The notes under the pieces: model-generated
Seen by the model: the letters and a program-made list of their open reading frames with translations, nothing else
Database searches by the model: none
What the model was told of the DNA's origin: nothing
Translations under genes and position numbers: made by a program
Shown here: one piece after another, positions 13,793 to 25,290 of the stretch
How positions within the stretch are numbered: the first letter of the stretch is position 1
Layout: the number at the start of each line of letters is the position of its first letter
Source of the DNA: Sclerodactyla briareus
Lineage: Eukaryota > Echinodermata > Holothuroidea > Dendrochirotida > Sclerodactylidae
Direction of reading: 5' to 3'
DNA: 64,000 nucleotides
Assembly: GCA_026419785.1 (NCBI GenBank)
Contig: JAODTK010002610.1
Coordinates: 186,001 to 250,000 of the forward strand

Positions 13793-16374
13793 TATGGAGG
13801 CGGGGGAACGGTGAACCTGAGTGGCAGTATGGTCAGGTGGTAAGATTTCATGGAAAGGGGCACAGATGTTATCATGACATGTTAGGCTATTAGCTTTATA
13901 AAAAATGAAAGAACGCGCCGTCAATAAAAGTGGCGGGCAATTACTTGATATTATTTCAACTGTTAGTAAATCAAATGCCTCGAATTTTGGTACGTTTATT
14001 CGAATTTCACTGATGCCGAGGGTAGTTCTCCAACGCATGACGTTCACCAGTCTTTGCACTTATTACGACTATGTTCTGCATGCTTATTTTGAAATTTCGT
14101 TTTCTCAATGTTTATTTAAAAACACATAGGCCTGTTATGAATATTTTTTTTTATATTTCGACGAGAGAGATAGTAATTAAGTCGTACAAAATCGGGTGCG
14201 AACATTAGAACAATGGCCTCATCTCAACTTTCATAATACAAATGTCCTCGACTGTTGTAAGCAAATTTTACGAGTGCCTCGCTTTCTAGAAAAAGAAAAA
14301 GCATGGATATTAGAAGCATCTATACATGTAATATGACTTATCCAGTTGGCCTAATGTGTAAATACCGCGAGAGAATAAGAGATTTATTACTTCTTAGCAC
14401 AAAGAGGGTAAGTACTCATGAGTACCCATCCCTGGCATCTCTTTGAAATATGCGTATATTGCCAGAACATTAAGATTGGTTATTAAAGAGACATTATCGT
14501 CTCACATTACCCAGCGAAAATACCTGGCCCATGCTCAGCTGGAGATGGATGCAATTTGCAGCATTGGACACAGTTAGCAATGAATTAGAGTTGTCTCTGT
14601 TTCATTGAAAAAAAATGGAGTCTGAGGAATTACCACATGCCGTATTTTGCTGTAGGGAAATATTAGCGCCATCTCTTATGGGAAGTTCTTAATGGGTGGA
14701 TATGGAAATTCGTTAAAAAAAAAAAATTGTTGAATTCGACAAAACGCTGACATTACAGCGATAAATTAAAAACAGTAATAGCGTACCTTTTTCACGAATG
14801 CCCAAGAAAAAGTTGAATAGACTTTCACAGCTTCCAGGAGCACGCACTGACGTGGATGTGTGATTAACTTACGCCTGGGACCACGCAATACGGTTTTCAC
14901 AACTTTTCGATTTTTGCCCGCATGGCTTAGGCCTATAGTGTTACTTACGTTTCTAATTTGCTGGAGTTATTCCTCGCCAATCGTTTAAATTTAGAGGAGG
15001 TATATATCGCAAATTTACGAGGCCCTGGGTTAATTTTGAGGTAATCTCCTAATAATTGCATGTTGATGACTGCGATTGACTGGCCCGCTGGCTTAACATG
15101 CCTGATTGGACTACTTCAGATGGGCGGCAAAAGTCCAACAATTTGCTTCAACTTTTGCATGACAGATGACCATTCATTCTTCAGCTAGAGACCGGTGAGT
15201 GAGGCGCCATGGTACTACCAAGTACTTTGAAAAGTTATCACGTTTTGCTTCCTCCACCAATTTCTGTGGCCCATGACAGAATCAAGACTGAATGAGCGAT
15301 GCCATGTGCTTAGCCCGATAACTTTTTCTTATGTAATTTGTTTTTAGTCCTAGATGGGCCGGGACACCGAATAATACATGTAGTTGTTACGTGGGCTACT
15401 GATGCTACCTTGCCCTGACAAAGCGTCACAATTAAGAGGATCTCCACGATATTGGCGGATGAATGCCCAGAATTGTACTAACAAGTATTTGCCGTCGAAT
15501 TTGTCTGCCATGTCTGTTCAGCCCGGGTTCATAACGTTGGGCTATAGTTGTGTGATGACGGCGTGTTGGGCACAGTTTTCCCAAAAATAGGAACCATGAT
15601 TAATATCTCTCATGGAATTACTCGAAAACACCGAGAGACAGTCTAGGATATTTGTGTTGTCTGCGATGACGTTCGCCTGGTTATGCAGAATTACGTGGCT
15701 CCTGCAAGGTCGTGCAACAAATGTGAGAATAATAGCTCGATCAGGAAATGATCAACGATCGGCAAGAATTAGAAATATCCCGGCAGAGATATTGCATATG
15801 CTGAAATTCTATACGTTGTTCTTTCGTAGATAAGTGGCAGAAGATCGCACTTCGCGCCAGTAACATATTTCCTATCTCTACACTGCAAAACGTCTCACAC
15901 ACTATATACACTGATCACATGATGATAGGGGTTGAACGACCTAGTCGACAACCTGCATTCTACTCATTATCTGCTTGAACTTATAGCATCTCTGTTACGA
16001 CGTTTCTCTCGATATTGCCAAAATCTGAATAATGGGTCAGCCGTCAATGTTTGCAAGATTGGTAGTTATGAAACTGCGCAGACAAACTAAAAATGAATGG
16101 TCAGCCAGTTTTGGTTTTAAAAATTAATATATTTATGGTTTTTGTAAGCCCTTGCGTCGAGCATTCTTCCAAATAATAAAAAATGTTTCGGAGCAGACAC
16201 GAGTCGTAAAAACAGTTTTTTCAAAAATGTTTTTGATCTTCAACCCAGGACGTTATATAATATGTATTATTTCGCTGAACCTTTATCAACCACCAATCTG
16301 CGCGTGTGCGGAGCGGAGACTATATGACGCAGGAAATTCATACAAGTAAAAGTGGCAGTCATCACCAATTTAAT
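13793..16374. other. No confirmed gene
   Basis: Contains only the doubtful minus-strand start at 15.5 kb. Frames at 13905-14129 and 15384-15833 show no known motif. The stretch just precedes the LINE. Confidence 0.5.
15414..15511 (-). other. Possible first exon, lipid-binding-protein-like start
   Basis: On the minus strand an ATG at 15511 opens MADKFDGKYLLVQFWAFIRQ. MADKFDGKYLLV resembles the N-terminus of fatty-acid-binding proteins (MADxFxGxWKLV). Similarity stops after about 13 residues; the usual intron position near codon 24 has no GT, and the next GT donor ('gtagca') is at about codon 33. No second exon was found to the left. Could be chance. Confidence 0.2.
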
Positions 16375-16515
16375 TTATAATTTATAATTAATTAATTAAT
16401 TAAGGAATTATTTATTTAGTTTATTTATTTATTATTTATTTATTTTATTTATTATTAGTGATGTATTTAATTATGTTATTTTTTTTAGCATTTTTTTTAT
16501 TTATTATTTAATTTA
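16375..16515. repeat. AT-rich TTTA/TTAA simple repeat (LINE 3' tail)
   Basis: Nearly pure A/T with TTTATTTATTTATT and TAATTAATTAATTAA units. It sits at the 3' end of the minus-strand LINE and is probably its tail plus local expansion. Confidence 0.8.
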
Positions 16516-16929
16516 CATTCATGAATGATGGGTTAAAGACTCGGGTAGCAAGTGGCTAATCTAACCCGAGGCCCAAATAAGACACCAGTCAACATATGGG
16601 AAAGTACATATAAGAATCCTCATAAAGAGGTAAATATGAGATAAGTAACAGTAGTAACATGACACGTAATGAGAGCAACATTCATAGAGGTCCTCCATTA
16701 ATAAAAAAGTTCAGAAAAACGGTACAAAACGAAAAAGTTTGGGGGAATCAAATGAGATAATCATAACAGGATTATAAACATGTCTAATGAGACTCCTTTG
16801 TCAGATGGAAACCATGTGAAATGAAAAAGTCATAAAATACCTAATATCCATCATAAAATCTTCAAAAATCCTTTCAACAATATATATTAGCTTCATAAAA
16901 ATTCAATATCCGGAATTAAAGGTGTAAAA

Positions 16930-17600
16930 CTGCTAAGGATTTGCGCCTCCATACAGTTTGGGGGTATTAGTTATTCCAGTTTCTAGCAGCATTGTATGAA
17001 AAGCGTCGTAGTTTGTGGTATTCGGTCCTTCCACCGTTAATAAATAGTCCATTTGACGTAGATGATTCTTAGACACATGTGAGTGCGTATCTTCGGGGTG
17101 AATTGGAATAACCTCGAGAATTAATCGGGAAAAGAGTCCTCCATTGAGACATTTATATAGAATGTTAAGACGCTTTCTGAATACGCTTACGATTGCCTTC
17201 CATCCCAGTCTGTGTATCAGCAATTAATTCAGAACTTAATTGGGAAGTCAGGATCGCTAAATATCCTCTGGGCCGCGATTTTTTTGCATCGGTTAACTTT
17301 TTGCAGATCGCCCCTCTACATACCCCATATGGTACTACAGTAGTATAACAGCGGCATAATATACCCTTGATACTACCGTTTACAGGTAGCTGAGTCAATA
17401 AATGGCTTTATTCTCCTTATAAAAGAGGCAATTCTCCCCTTGTGAAAAGCTGCAAAGATATCACATGTACATTCCAAAGATAATGTTTTGATCAATATGC
17501 AACACCAGTAGTTTTCGTGGGGTACATTTTCCAGAATGCAGTTGTTTACATGTACAGAGAGGCTTTTCCCTAATTCATCTGGTCTCGACAATTTCTGCGG
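16930..17600 (-). pseudogene. LINE ORF2: C-terminal region
   Basis: Minus-strand fragments VHVNNCILENVP and RRIKPFIDSATCK (17540-17375), then LGWKAIVSVFRKRLNILYKC (near 17210-17150), match the conserved post-RT part of CR1/L2-like ORF2 ('..HI......G.L.RI..FL.......LY' and 'LGWKPLxxRRxxxxL..MYK'). Not one continuous frame. Confidence 0.75.
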
Positions 17601-18300
17601 GAGTCATCAACATTAGTTGTAGTTTTAAATGCGGATTTCATCGCATTCTGTTTACCTAACCACTCACTTATTTTACACATGTCAGCAGGTTAATTTTTAT
17701 CAGTTATATCTGTTATAGTTTAACAGGACATAAAAGTGGTATCGTCAGCATACATGTCGCACGTACTATGTTCTAAAGAGAGACCCATATCATTTATATA
17801 TAGTATGAATAACAATGGTTCTAGAATAGATCCCTGAGGGACGCCACATACAACCGGATCGGGATCAGAAAGAGCACAAGTAATCTGACTTCGCTGGGTT
17901 CTACCAGCAAGGTAAGACGACATCCAAGAACATGACTTTCCGAAAACCCATTACGACCCAACTTGCGTATTAGAAATGTCATGAGCGACCAGATCAAAAG
18001 CTTCTTAGATCAGGAATACTGTGCCTACAAATTACCCTTAGTCGATGCTTCAATCCATCCGTCTGTGTGACTTTTAGGAGAGCTGTCTCGCAGAGGCATT
18101 TCCCTAAATCCTGACTGCGCTGCTTCAAGTAGATCAAATTCATTTCAGGTATTTATCAGGGCATATGTAGTTGCTTCTCAATAATCTTGGCTAACACTGT
18201 AGCAATAGATATAGGCCGATAAGTGGAAAACGTCAAGGCTTGAACCGCTTTGAATATATTGGGGTCACTCTAGCTTGTTTCCAGCTAGTGAGAAAAACAT
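17600..18300 (-). pseudogene. LINE ORF2: reverse transcriptase domain
   Basis: Minus-strand motifs in order: YRPISIATVLAKIIEKQL (about 18220-18150, fingers), AFDLVAHDISNTQ (about 17995-17950, the D-containing motif A), then GVPQGSILEPLLFILYINDM and CDMYADDTTF (about 17850-17730), the motif B and YADD catalytic box. The order and wording are typical of CR1/L2/jockey-type LINEs. Frames change between blocks. Confidence 0.9.
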
Positions 18301-19099
18301 TTGTTGAAATTACGTAAATTTATAATGTGAGTAATACTTTAACAAATAACGCCTGCATTGCTCTTTAGATTTAGCCACTAATTCCATCTAGACCAGTTGA
18401 CGTTATTGGGTCTCCAACGAACCGTAAATACCGCATCACTGAAATCTTGTGAAGACAAGCCCCGTTATTATGTCAAAGCGGGTACCGACGGGGAGCTTTA
18501 TTTAGATATTACCTTGTTAGTTCATCAAAGTACTGTGGACCTGCAACGAGGCCCGCACCCGGGTTTTGATTACAGAGAAAGTGAACAGTGTTAAATGCAT
18601 TCGCCAACGTCCTGGGTACGTCAATATCTCTAGCATCGACATAACGAAAACTAAGGTGATTGTTGCACTTCATGTCAGGTTGTTTGATTGACATTGCGTA
18701 GGAGCATTCAAATAGCTTTCGAGTTTCCTTGGTCAATTATGGCAAATCATGGAAATAGTTTTTGCTCGCCGTGTGATCTGACTGTAACTGTATTTATATA
18801 TTTTTGTACAGTGAGGATCAGACTCTTAGCCCTGTTCTTCTCTTAATTTGCATCATTAATTCGTCATTAAACAATCCGGTTGAAATTTTCTTTAATCCTC
18901 TTTTCATTTAAAAGGGGCATGTTGATCAGGTACAAAAAATACATTTTGCCACGCGGCTAAAGATTTATCTGGATCGTCTATATTAAACACGTCGGGCGGC
19001 CATAAACAGCCCTCTAAGTAGGTCTCTCCCAAAATCATGTTGGTTTATATTATCAACCTTTCGGTTATACTTTATAGACTGTGTGAGTGGTTAATTCTC

Positions 19100-19700
19100 A
19101 AGCTAACATGCTGCCATGTAAATAATATATTGGATAATGATAGCTATTGTAACATGAGGCACAATGAGATTGTTAACTCGACTTTCATTTGTGGTGTTTA
19201 CATGGTCGGTCAAGGTTGAAGAATTTTCGGTTCCCCTGGTAGCAATTGTAACCAATGTTTCAATCCCAGTAGTAATTCGAATCTGACCCCAATTACATTT
19301 TCGCATTTATAAATTGATATTAAAATCACCCATTACAACGATACCAAAAGCAGAATGACACGGGTTCGTTAGATCTCTGAAATATATCTGTCCATCACTT
19401 GTGCAAAATGGCGTCGGATATATAAAAACACGTAATACATTTCTAACATTTTTCAAAGGGAATTCTACCCAAAATGCTTTCGATGATCAACCTCATATAA
19501 TATCGCCTGACACAAGGTATGTAGTGTTTCACATACCAGCAACCAACCTCCTTGTCTCCCTTCTCTATCGGCGAAACAAACATAACCGGGTATATGATTC
19601 ATGGTCATTAAGGAATCATAGAGAAAGTGTCTCGTTCAAACCAAAAATGGGCAGTAGCAAGTTATTATTTCGTCCGTATATTACTGCTTGTAGTGGTCTA
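19100..19700 (-). pseudogene. LINE ORF2: AP endonuclease domain fragment
   Basis: On the minus strand a shifted reading contains IVVMGDFNIN near 19340-19310, the catalytic GDFN of APE-type LINE endonucleases, followed by TRGTENSSTLTDHVNTTNES at about 19235-19175, equivalent to the terminal 'S.LIDHIFTN' and SDH region. Upstream fragments (GGWLLVCETLHT, HFGIEFPLKNV) look like the preceding strands. Several frameshifts and stops. Confidence 0.72.
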
Positions 19701-19906
19701 CTTTATTGAGAAGGCGATGATGTTAAGGAAGGCGAGTTCAATTTATTTTGGCACAGTAAAATTCTTTGTCGTTCATGACTAGCCTGTGTCGTGCTATGAA
19801 CTATGGAACAGTAGGTCTATTGACGGTTCCATTATGCAAAGTAGAATGTAGGGGGGGGGTAGGGTCACGTAAGGGGCATAGGCCATAATAGTTATTTTTA
19901 TTAAAA

Positions 19907-20231
19907 TTAGATAAGCTTCAAATCAGAGTCAAGTATTGAAACAGTTATTACGTTCGCGTACTGTAGTGAACCGGTCCATTTGAGATAGGGGCAAGTTATG
20001 GCGGCGCCCTCGTCCTCCTGGCCTGCACTGCAAACCTCGTAAGATGGTTCACGTGTGTTGGCACATTTTAGCCTTGTGGCCTCGGCGTCCGCATGCGCTG
20101 CACTGAATGGGGTGGTCAAATCGGCACATTTTGCGAGTGTTCTGCTCTCCACAGTTGTAACACCCTCGATTGCTGTGTTGGGCCTCGACTCTATTTATTA
20201 TTAACGCTTTATTTATTGAACTCTTTATCAT
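19907..20231 (-). pseudogene. LINE ORF1 fragment with CCHC zinc knuckles
   Basis: Minus-strand frames at 20231-20049 give CYNCGEQNTRKMCRFDHP, then CSACGRRGHKAKMC. These are two zinc-knuckle-like clusters, the second a clean CX2CX4HX4C. An overlapping frame runs on to a stop near 19907. Such knuckles bind RNA in LINE ORF1 and gag proteins. It lies just upstream of the endonuclease, as ORF1 should. The N-terminal part is missing, so the copy looks 5'-truncated. Confidence 0.65.
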
Positions 20232-20326
20232 CTATTTATTTATTTAACTATTATTCAATATTTATTCATCTATTTATCTATTATCTATTTATTCATCCGT
20301 CATCTTGAACCGATGTGATGCCACAG

Positions 20327-20494
20327 GACGAAGAGTTGTGCCAATGCACGCCTCTTCACTGTTGCGGTGGAGGAGGGGGATACCGAAGCTGTCATCGACA
20401 TCCTGATAGCGAATGGAGCGACGTGAATCTATACTGTGCTGGTGAGGCGTACCCCTGCATGTAGCGTGCTACCTGAACCGCCCAAGCTGTAGAG
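20327..20494 (+). CDS. TRPA1: TRPA1 exon: N-terminal ankyrin repeats
   Basis: First recognised exon, preceded by a 'ccacag' acceptor and followed by 'gtgggt'. It opens in phase 0 with DEELCQCTPLH, continues after a one-base shift as AVEEGDTEAVIDILIANGA, and after two more shifts as DVNLY and YPLHVACYLNRP. These are two ankyrin helix pairs (TPLH...AV and YPLHVA) and correspond to the repeats starting 'NTPLHCAVEKN' in vertebrate TRPA1. The shifts sit at a TT and a CCCC run. Because the match begins well inside the ankyrin domain, one or more upstream exons, including the start codon, are missing. A minus-strand LINE ends less than 100 bp upstream. Confidence 0.8.
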
Positions 20495-21161
20495 GTGGGT
20501 ATATCCAAAGAGATCTGTGGAGGGCCGGTGTCGTGTGCACTTTCAATAAACATTGTCAGAACATTTAAGAGCGAGAGAATCGGTGACTGAATGGTGGCGT
20601 GGACGCGGAGTGAGTGTAAGGAAGCATGAAAGAGTGGGTGAATGGGTTTGTGTGTGAGCGGGTAAGTGGACAAATAAGTACATATTTGGTATGTGCGTGT
20701 TGTGGTGTAGGTGGGGGGTGTGTGTGTATGTGCGGTGTGTGTGGATGTTGTATGTAGAGCTCTCAGGTAAGTGCGTGCATTAGAGAAGAGTAAGCAAGTG
20801 ACTGGTGTGGACGTGTACGAGTAATGGTGTGCGTAAGTGGAAGGATGCGGGGGGGAGTGAGGAGGGCGTTGATTGGTGTTAGGAAGGGTATGAGGGGGCA
20901 AGAAAGGGAGCGAATAGTCAAGCCGGCAGAACATCGTTGGTGGTCGGTTCGGAGGAAAAATTGGAGTGCCCAAGGACAACTAAAGATGAAAGTTAAACAG
21001 GTAGAGATTATGTCCTGGTACTGGTTGTAAATTCGTTACGCTTTACCAAACTGGAAGTCGGAAAATAAGGCGGTGCGTGCATGGCACTCTAAATCAGTGT
21101 TGAACAATTGAACAGTTGTTCACTAAACATGTTCAACAAGTAAACAGTATACAGCTTTATT

Positions 21162-21475
21162 GGGGATTCGGGTAGCTCGGTAGTTAAAGCTTTGACTGGT
21201 GATGGTGGGAAAGGTTGCGAGTTCGACTCCCAAAGGACCGATCAACTTTCCGATGTACCCTTGGCAAGGTACTTTGTCTCCATTGCCTCGCCCCACCCAG
21301 GCGATGATTGGGTACATGTGAGGAATTTCGTACAACCTGTGCCTACAAATGGGCAGGAACTTATACTCTCCGGGATTGTTGGAGAGCGCACCGGTCCTGT
21401 GATCGATGTAAATCTGTGGAGCGCTTGAGTATGGGACGTTGGAAAACGCGATAAGAATGCGGGATTTTCCAAACA
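21162..21475 (+). mobile_element. tRNA-derived SINE
   Basis: Starts with a tRNA-like head: A box 'gggtagctcggtagttaaag', B box 'ggttgcgagttcgactccc'. A body follows with 'cccttggcaaggtactttgt' and 'gcctcgccccacccaggcg', and near the end 'tggagcgcttgagtatggga'. This arrangement is common in SINEs of marine invertebrates. It lies in the intron before TRPA1 exon 21632. A true tRNA is excluded by the unpaired stem and the 240-bp body. Confidence 0.82.
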
Positions 21476-21631
21476 TTATTTGAAGCATTATATCATTCCT
21501 TCATTTTCTATAATAAACAGGAATGTGACAGTGGGACAAATCTAGGAGAGAAGGAAATGGAGGATAGGCAAAAAGTAAAAGAAAAACAGCCCCAAAAATC
21601 TGTGAAATGTACTCACACTGTGTTCGTCTAG

Positions 21632-21734
21632 CTCCGGTAGGTTTGCGCCCGTCAACATCCGAGGCGGGGATAAGTGGCCAGACTCCGACGCATTACTGTG
21701 CCCTCAGTGACAGCTACGAGGCCGCTAGAAACTT
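21632..21734 (+). CDS. TRPA1: TRPA1 exon: ankyrin repeat
   Basis: Reads GAPVNIRGGDK, then after a one-base shift SGQTPTHYCALSDSYEAARNL, ending at a strong 'gtgagt' donor. The acceptor is 'gtctag' (exon start 21632) or 'cggtag' (start 21641). The GADVNxR loop followed by G.TP.H.CA is an ankyrin repeat boundary. It corresponds to the vertebrate TRPA1 repeat just before the 'KWGCFPIHQAA' repeat, and the next exon supplies that repeat. Confidence 0.75.
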
Positions 21735-22340
21735 GTGAGTTACCCCACAATCCGAACAGAGACTTTTTTTTTACTTGACAAGTTCACACTGCCTAATTGT
21801 TCACGTGATGTGATTTGAATTTGATTGATTGTGAAAACAATTTCTTCATTCAAACCTGATTAAACGAAGTGGCCTGGCCACGTGCTTGTATATGAATTGC
21901 CAAAGAAATAACAAAAATCCCTCAGTTACAGGAACAAAATAATTCAATGGAATTTCCCAATCCCTACACTAACCTCTAACGTGGAGCAGTAGTAAAATTT
22001 GAGATAACAAAGAGCTCTGATTAAGAAACACATGTATATTCACGCCAACCGAAAGCAAGACTACGAACGTTTTTTATTTGGAAGGGACAAAGGCATAATA
22101 GATGCCGTTTCTCATTGCAGTCAGGTGAAGCACAATTTCTGCACTTCTCTGAGCAAAGGGGTACACAATTCGTGGCATATTGAAAGAAAATTCGGATTTT
22201 TTTATTCCTCTTGTAATTTCTCTGCCCAATTGTTTGTCATGCCACGTTTGATTGGTTACTATGCGTTATGACTCACTATAGTACACCTCCTCAATTGTGC
22301 TAACAACATTAGTTGGGTAGGTTTGTTGCTTGTTTTTTAG

Positions 22341-22457
22341 TCTTCAAGATTGAATCAAGCCAGCGCTCTGCCATTCCGACAAGTACGGGATTTCCCCAAT
22401 CCACTGCGCCGCTTACACACGCATCAAGGAGGGTTCTTGACCTACTGTTAACAGAGG
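22341..22457 (+). CDS. TRPA1: TRPA1 exon: ankyrin repeat (SPIHCAAY)
   Basis: The acceptor is 'tgttttttag' and the donor 'gtaaga'. The frame KPALCHSDKYGISPIHCAAY is followed, after a one-base shift at a GGG run, by VLDLLLTE. It parallels the vertebrate TRPA1 stretch with 'NKWGCFPIHQAAFSG' and 'CMEIIL'. A further shift lies near the 5' end. The exon ends in phase 1, which fits the start of the next exon at 25291. Confidence 0.85.
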
Positions 22458-24239
22458 GTAAGATCGCCTCTTCTCGCAACACACTTTATACTCCCCGTGA
22501 TCCATCGACTTTGGCCCAACCGCTTTCCTCCCCCGCTTCTACACCGCCATCGTCATTGTCCCTGACAATGGAAGTATACTGCCATTACCTAAACCAAAAC
22601 AGAAAGTATTCCTTTTGGCCCAGCAGTGTATAGGGTTTGTATTTACTCTGTACTATATTATTGTGTTTTACTCTACTGTGCGTGGTATATTGTTATTATG
22701 CTCCATAAGCATGGTATGGCCATGTTTTTCCAATAATTTCGCCGAGGGAACAGTGATGCATTGTTCTTTTTTGTCAAAGAATGGAATTTCTACAATACCT
22801 CAAGATGCCAGTTTATGTTTTCCAAGCGGGACTGATTGAGACAGAGATTCACATTATTCTTCATAGGCCCCTCTTCAACGAACAACACAGGTATTAGCCC
22901 CTTTCCTCTTCCAAGTGCGCACCCATTCAGACCAATCGGATCAATGAATATTTACCTGTTGCTCCATGGGCCAGGCTAAAACTTGTAAAAGAGTGGTGCG
23001 ATCTTTTCCATATCTCTTGTGGTGTTTAATGCTGGCTTATATCGGTTGAGACCGCACGATCTTTAAACAGCCCGGCTATCTGGGCTTCGGTCGCCCTGCT
23101 TAAAACCGCTTTTCTCTCCAGTAGTGGAAATACCAACGTCCTGGAGAATGTAAAAGAATGGAACCGCGCGGGGTATGAACTGGCTCTCCCACGGAGTGAG
23201 GGACTTGTTCATTCGCATTGACATTTGTCTGTTCTCTTAATGTAAAGAGCTCGTACACGTCAAATATATGAATACTACACATTCAGCGAACTGGAATATT
23301 CAGGTACGTGCCACGGGTTCCAGCCTCCTCTCGGATGAATTGGTAGCCAGGTACCATTTCACTATATGCACTGGACTGATTTGCCCGTAGCAACAGTCGC
23401 TATGGTACCATAGTGGGTGTTAAGAACTCCATGAGGGGTAAACCTATTGTGGGGTAAACCCATGGTTGCCGGGTGAATCCTAGCATGAGGAGCACTCGCC
23501 TAGACAGTGTCCGCCCAATACCTGGGCCGTCCATTCTCTGATTCTACTGGATTACATATTCACGGATAAATAGGGTGGTCGGAGAAAAGGCTTTTTTTGT
23601 GTAGCTGCTGCATTATATGTTGGAATTCCCTTTCACAAGAATTATGGAAAGTAAGACTTCTATGCATGTTTTTTTCTAGAGAAGAACCTAAAATCGCACC
23701 TTTTCGTGTAAGTCGTTCGTCTGGTAGGAAGGTTTTTGTTGTAGCTACCTGTAGCTACCTGTCCGTTAGTGTGTTTTTTGTTTTGGTTTTTTCTCGATAT
23801 TTTTAAGCTTTGCTCTGTTCTGCGCTCAGAACTGCGTATAAGACAGGATATATGTATGGCGTGAGCATCATCCTCTTATGACTGAAGTAACTAGACTCTG
23901 TGTTCAGCACAAATCGGAGACGATCGTTGGGTGTCTCGGTATAGCAGTGCTCGCACGAGGCTAAAAACGAGCCGCGGATCAAGAGTCGCAGAGTCTTGAC
24001 AAGACTACTTCGCAGGTATATTGGGTAATCTGGGGAGCAGGTTATACCATTACCAGGTCGCTTGCCAGACCGAGGCTTAGGAAGGATCGGAAGCGATAAA
24101 TGGACGTGGATTGGTGCCTTCCGAAACATGCGTGATAAAGTGAGGGTGAGAGGGTGAGGTCTGTTTAGCGTAAGATTAGATTAAGATTCGGGTTTATAGT
24201 CTTGTATCAAGGCAGCGCCTCGATATCTTCACACGACTA
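22458..24239. other. TRPA1 intron without further features
   Basis: No exon seen. Sequence at 22.99-23.52 kb has the flavour of an interspersed repeat ('gggtaaacccatggttgccg') but no family was identified. Confidence 0.5.
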
Positions 24240-24536
24240 GCGACTTAATCCCCCCTGGTCATTGGTAACTTGATGAAGACCTTGCCTGCACCACCCAGGA
24301 TGCACGTTCGCTCACGACCTACTACACCCCTGGCAGCCAACGCAGCGGCGCCTACTTCCGTTACCTCACAGGTACCCATTTTTACACGTGGGTGGCGTGA
24401 GGACATTCGAGGAGACATGCCTTGTCTAACAGCACTGCGGAAAAGCCCTCGGGCTTCCAATGGGATTCGAACTCGCAATCTCTTGATCTGAACGTTCCGG
24501 AGCTCTACCGACTGAGCTAATCCGCCCTCCTGCCGT
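24240..24536 (-). mobile_element. tRNA-derived SINE, minus strand
   Basis: Read on the minus strand from 24536: 'gggcggattagctcagtcgg' with 'tagagctccgga' (A box) and 'gcgagttcgaatcccattgg' (B box), then a body unlike that of the SINE at 21.2 kb. The head resembles the tRNA-like fragment at 32.4 kb, suggesting one family with several copies here. Confidence 0.78.
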
Positions 24537-24721
24537 TAATCGACCACTACTGCCTTCCATACAGGGGCCTTACAAGTCTGCATGTCACATTTACATTGTC
24601 TGTGCTTTGAGGGCAGATAGGTCAGAGAAACAATTGTATGTAGAGTTAGCTAAACGTTGTGTTAGAATATTCCCCTTGTATAAAATAAACTCGACGATCG
24701 TTGTCTACACTGTGAAAAAAT

Positions 24722-24868
24722 GAGGTGTTGAAACAACACTTTCCGAGTTGGCTGAGGGACAATTCCTCTGAAGTGTTAAAATTCCACAATAGAAACTACC
24801 GTAACTCACTTATAACACCTCCGGGAAATTGTCCCTTGGCCAACCAGGAAAATGTTGTTTTATCACTT
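24722..24868. mobile_element. Foldback (MITE-like) element, long inverted repeat
   Basis: Arms at 24722-24779 and 24811-24868 are inverted copies of each other with a loop of about 31 bp. Shared blocks include 'gttggc', 'gagggacaatt'/'aagggacaatt' and 'aaacaaca'. The transcript could fold into a hairpin of nearly 60 bp with scattered mismatches. No coding capacity. Lies in the TRPA1 intron 22458-25290. Confidence 0.8.
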
Positions 24869-25290
24869 AGTGTGTGTATAAAACAAAGAGTTCCAACTAA
24901 CAACTGAGAGAGTTATACTCATTACGCATTCATGAAGTTCATTTATAATTTTGTGAGCGTTCATCAACTGCAATTTTCAGGATAATATGAATGATGTTCT
25001 TTGACTGCCACAAATTCCTAAACCACATGAAGTATCATTGGGTTATTATTTAATACCAACCTTCAGCGACGCCACAATCCAATTAACTTCCAAATCTCTG
25101 GGAATATACATGTCGCGTTTTGAGGGAAAGGTCAAATTTACTTATGAATCAGTTCATGTGGATTTTTTTGTTTTGAGACTATATATGTCAAGCTAAGGTC
25201 TGAAAGGGGGTGCCTATTTCCGATGCCCTACAAGGCTTGGATCACCAGCATCGGGATTACAAACTTATTCCAGTTAATCATATTTTTCAG

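Larger units (their letters stand above)
16375..20235 (-). mobile_element. CR1/L2-like LINE, minus strand, decayed
   Basis: Reading leftward from 20.23 kb: a zinc-knuckle ORF1, an AP-type endonuclease, a reverse transcriptase, a C-terminal domain and an AT-rich tail. All are broken by stops and shifts, so the copy is dead or badly sequenced. ORF1 upstream of ORF2, the APE endonuclease and the RT motif wording point to the CR1/L2/Daphne/jockey group. Exact clade placement is an inference. At the 3' end, TTTA/TTATT repeats on the + strand (TAAA on the element strand) fit the short-repeat tails typical of CR1/L2 elements. Confidence 0.85.

Noticed and set aside
20392-20979. 195-residue minus-strand open frame, the longest in the window
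   Set aside because: It is a product of a GT/GA-rich tract on the other strand (Thr/His/Pro/Tyr-rich, no domain) and overlaps a well-supported TRPA1 exon on the + strand.
21162-21235. tRNA gene
   Set aside because: Head of a SINE: the cloverleaf is incomplete and a body with typical SINE blocks follows.
24470-24536. tRNA gene
   Set aside because: A and B boxes are present but the acceptor stem does not pair and a SINE body follows.
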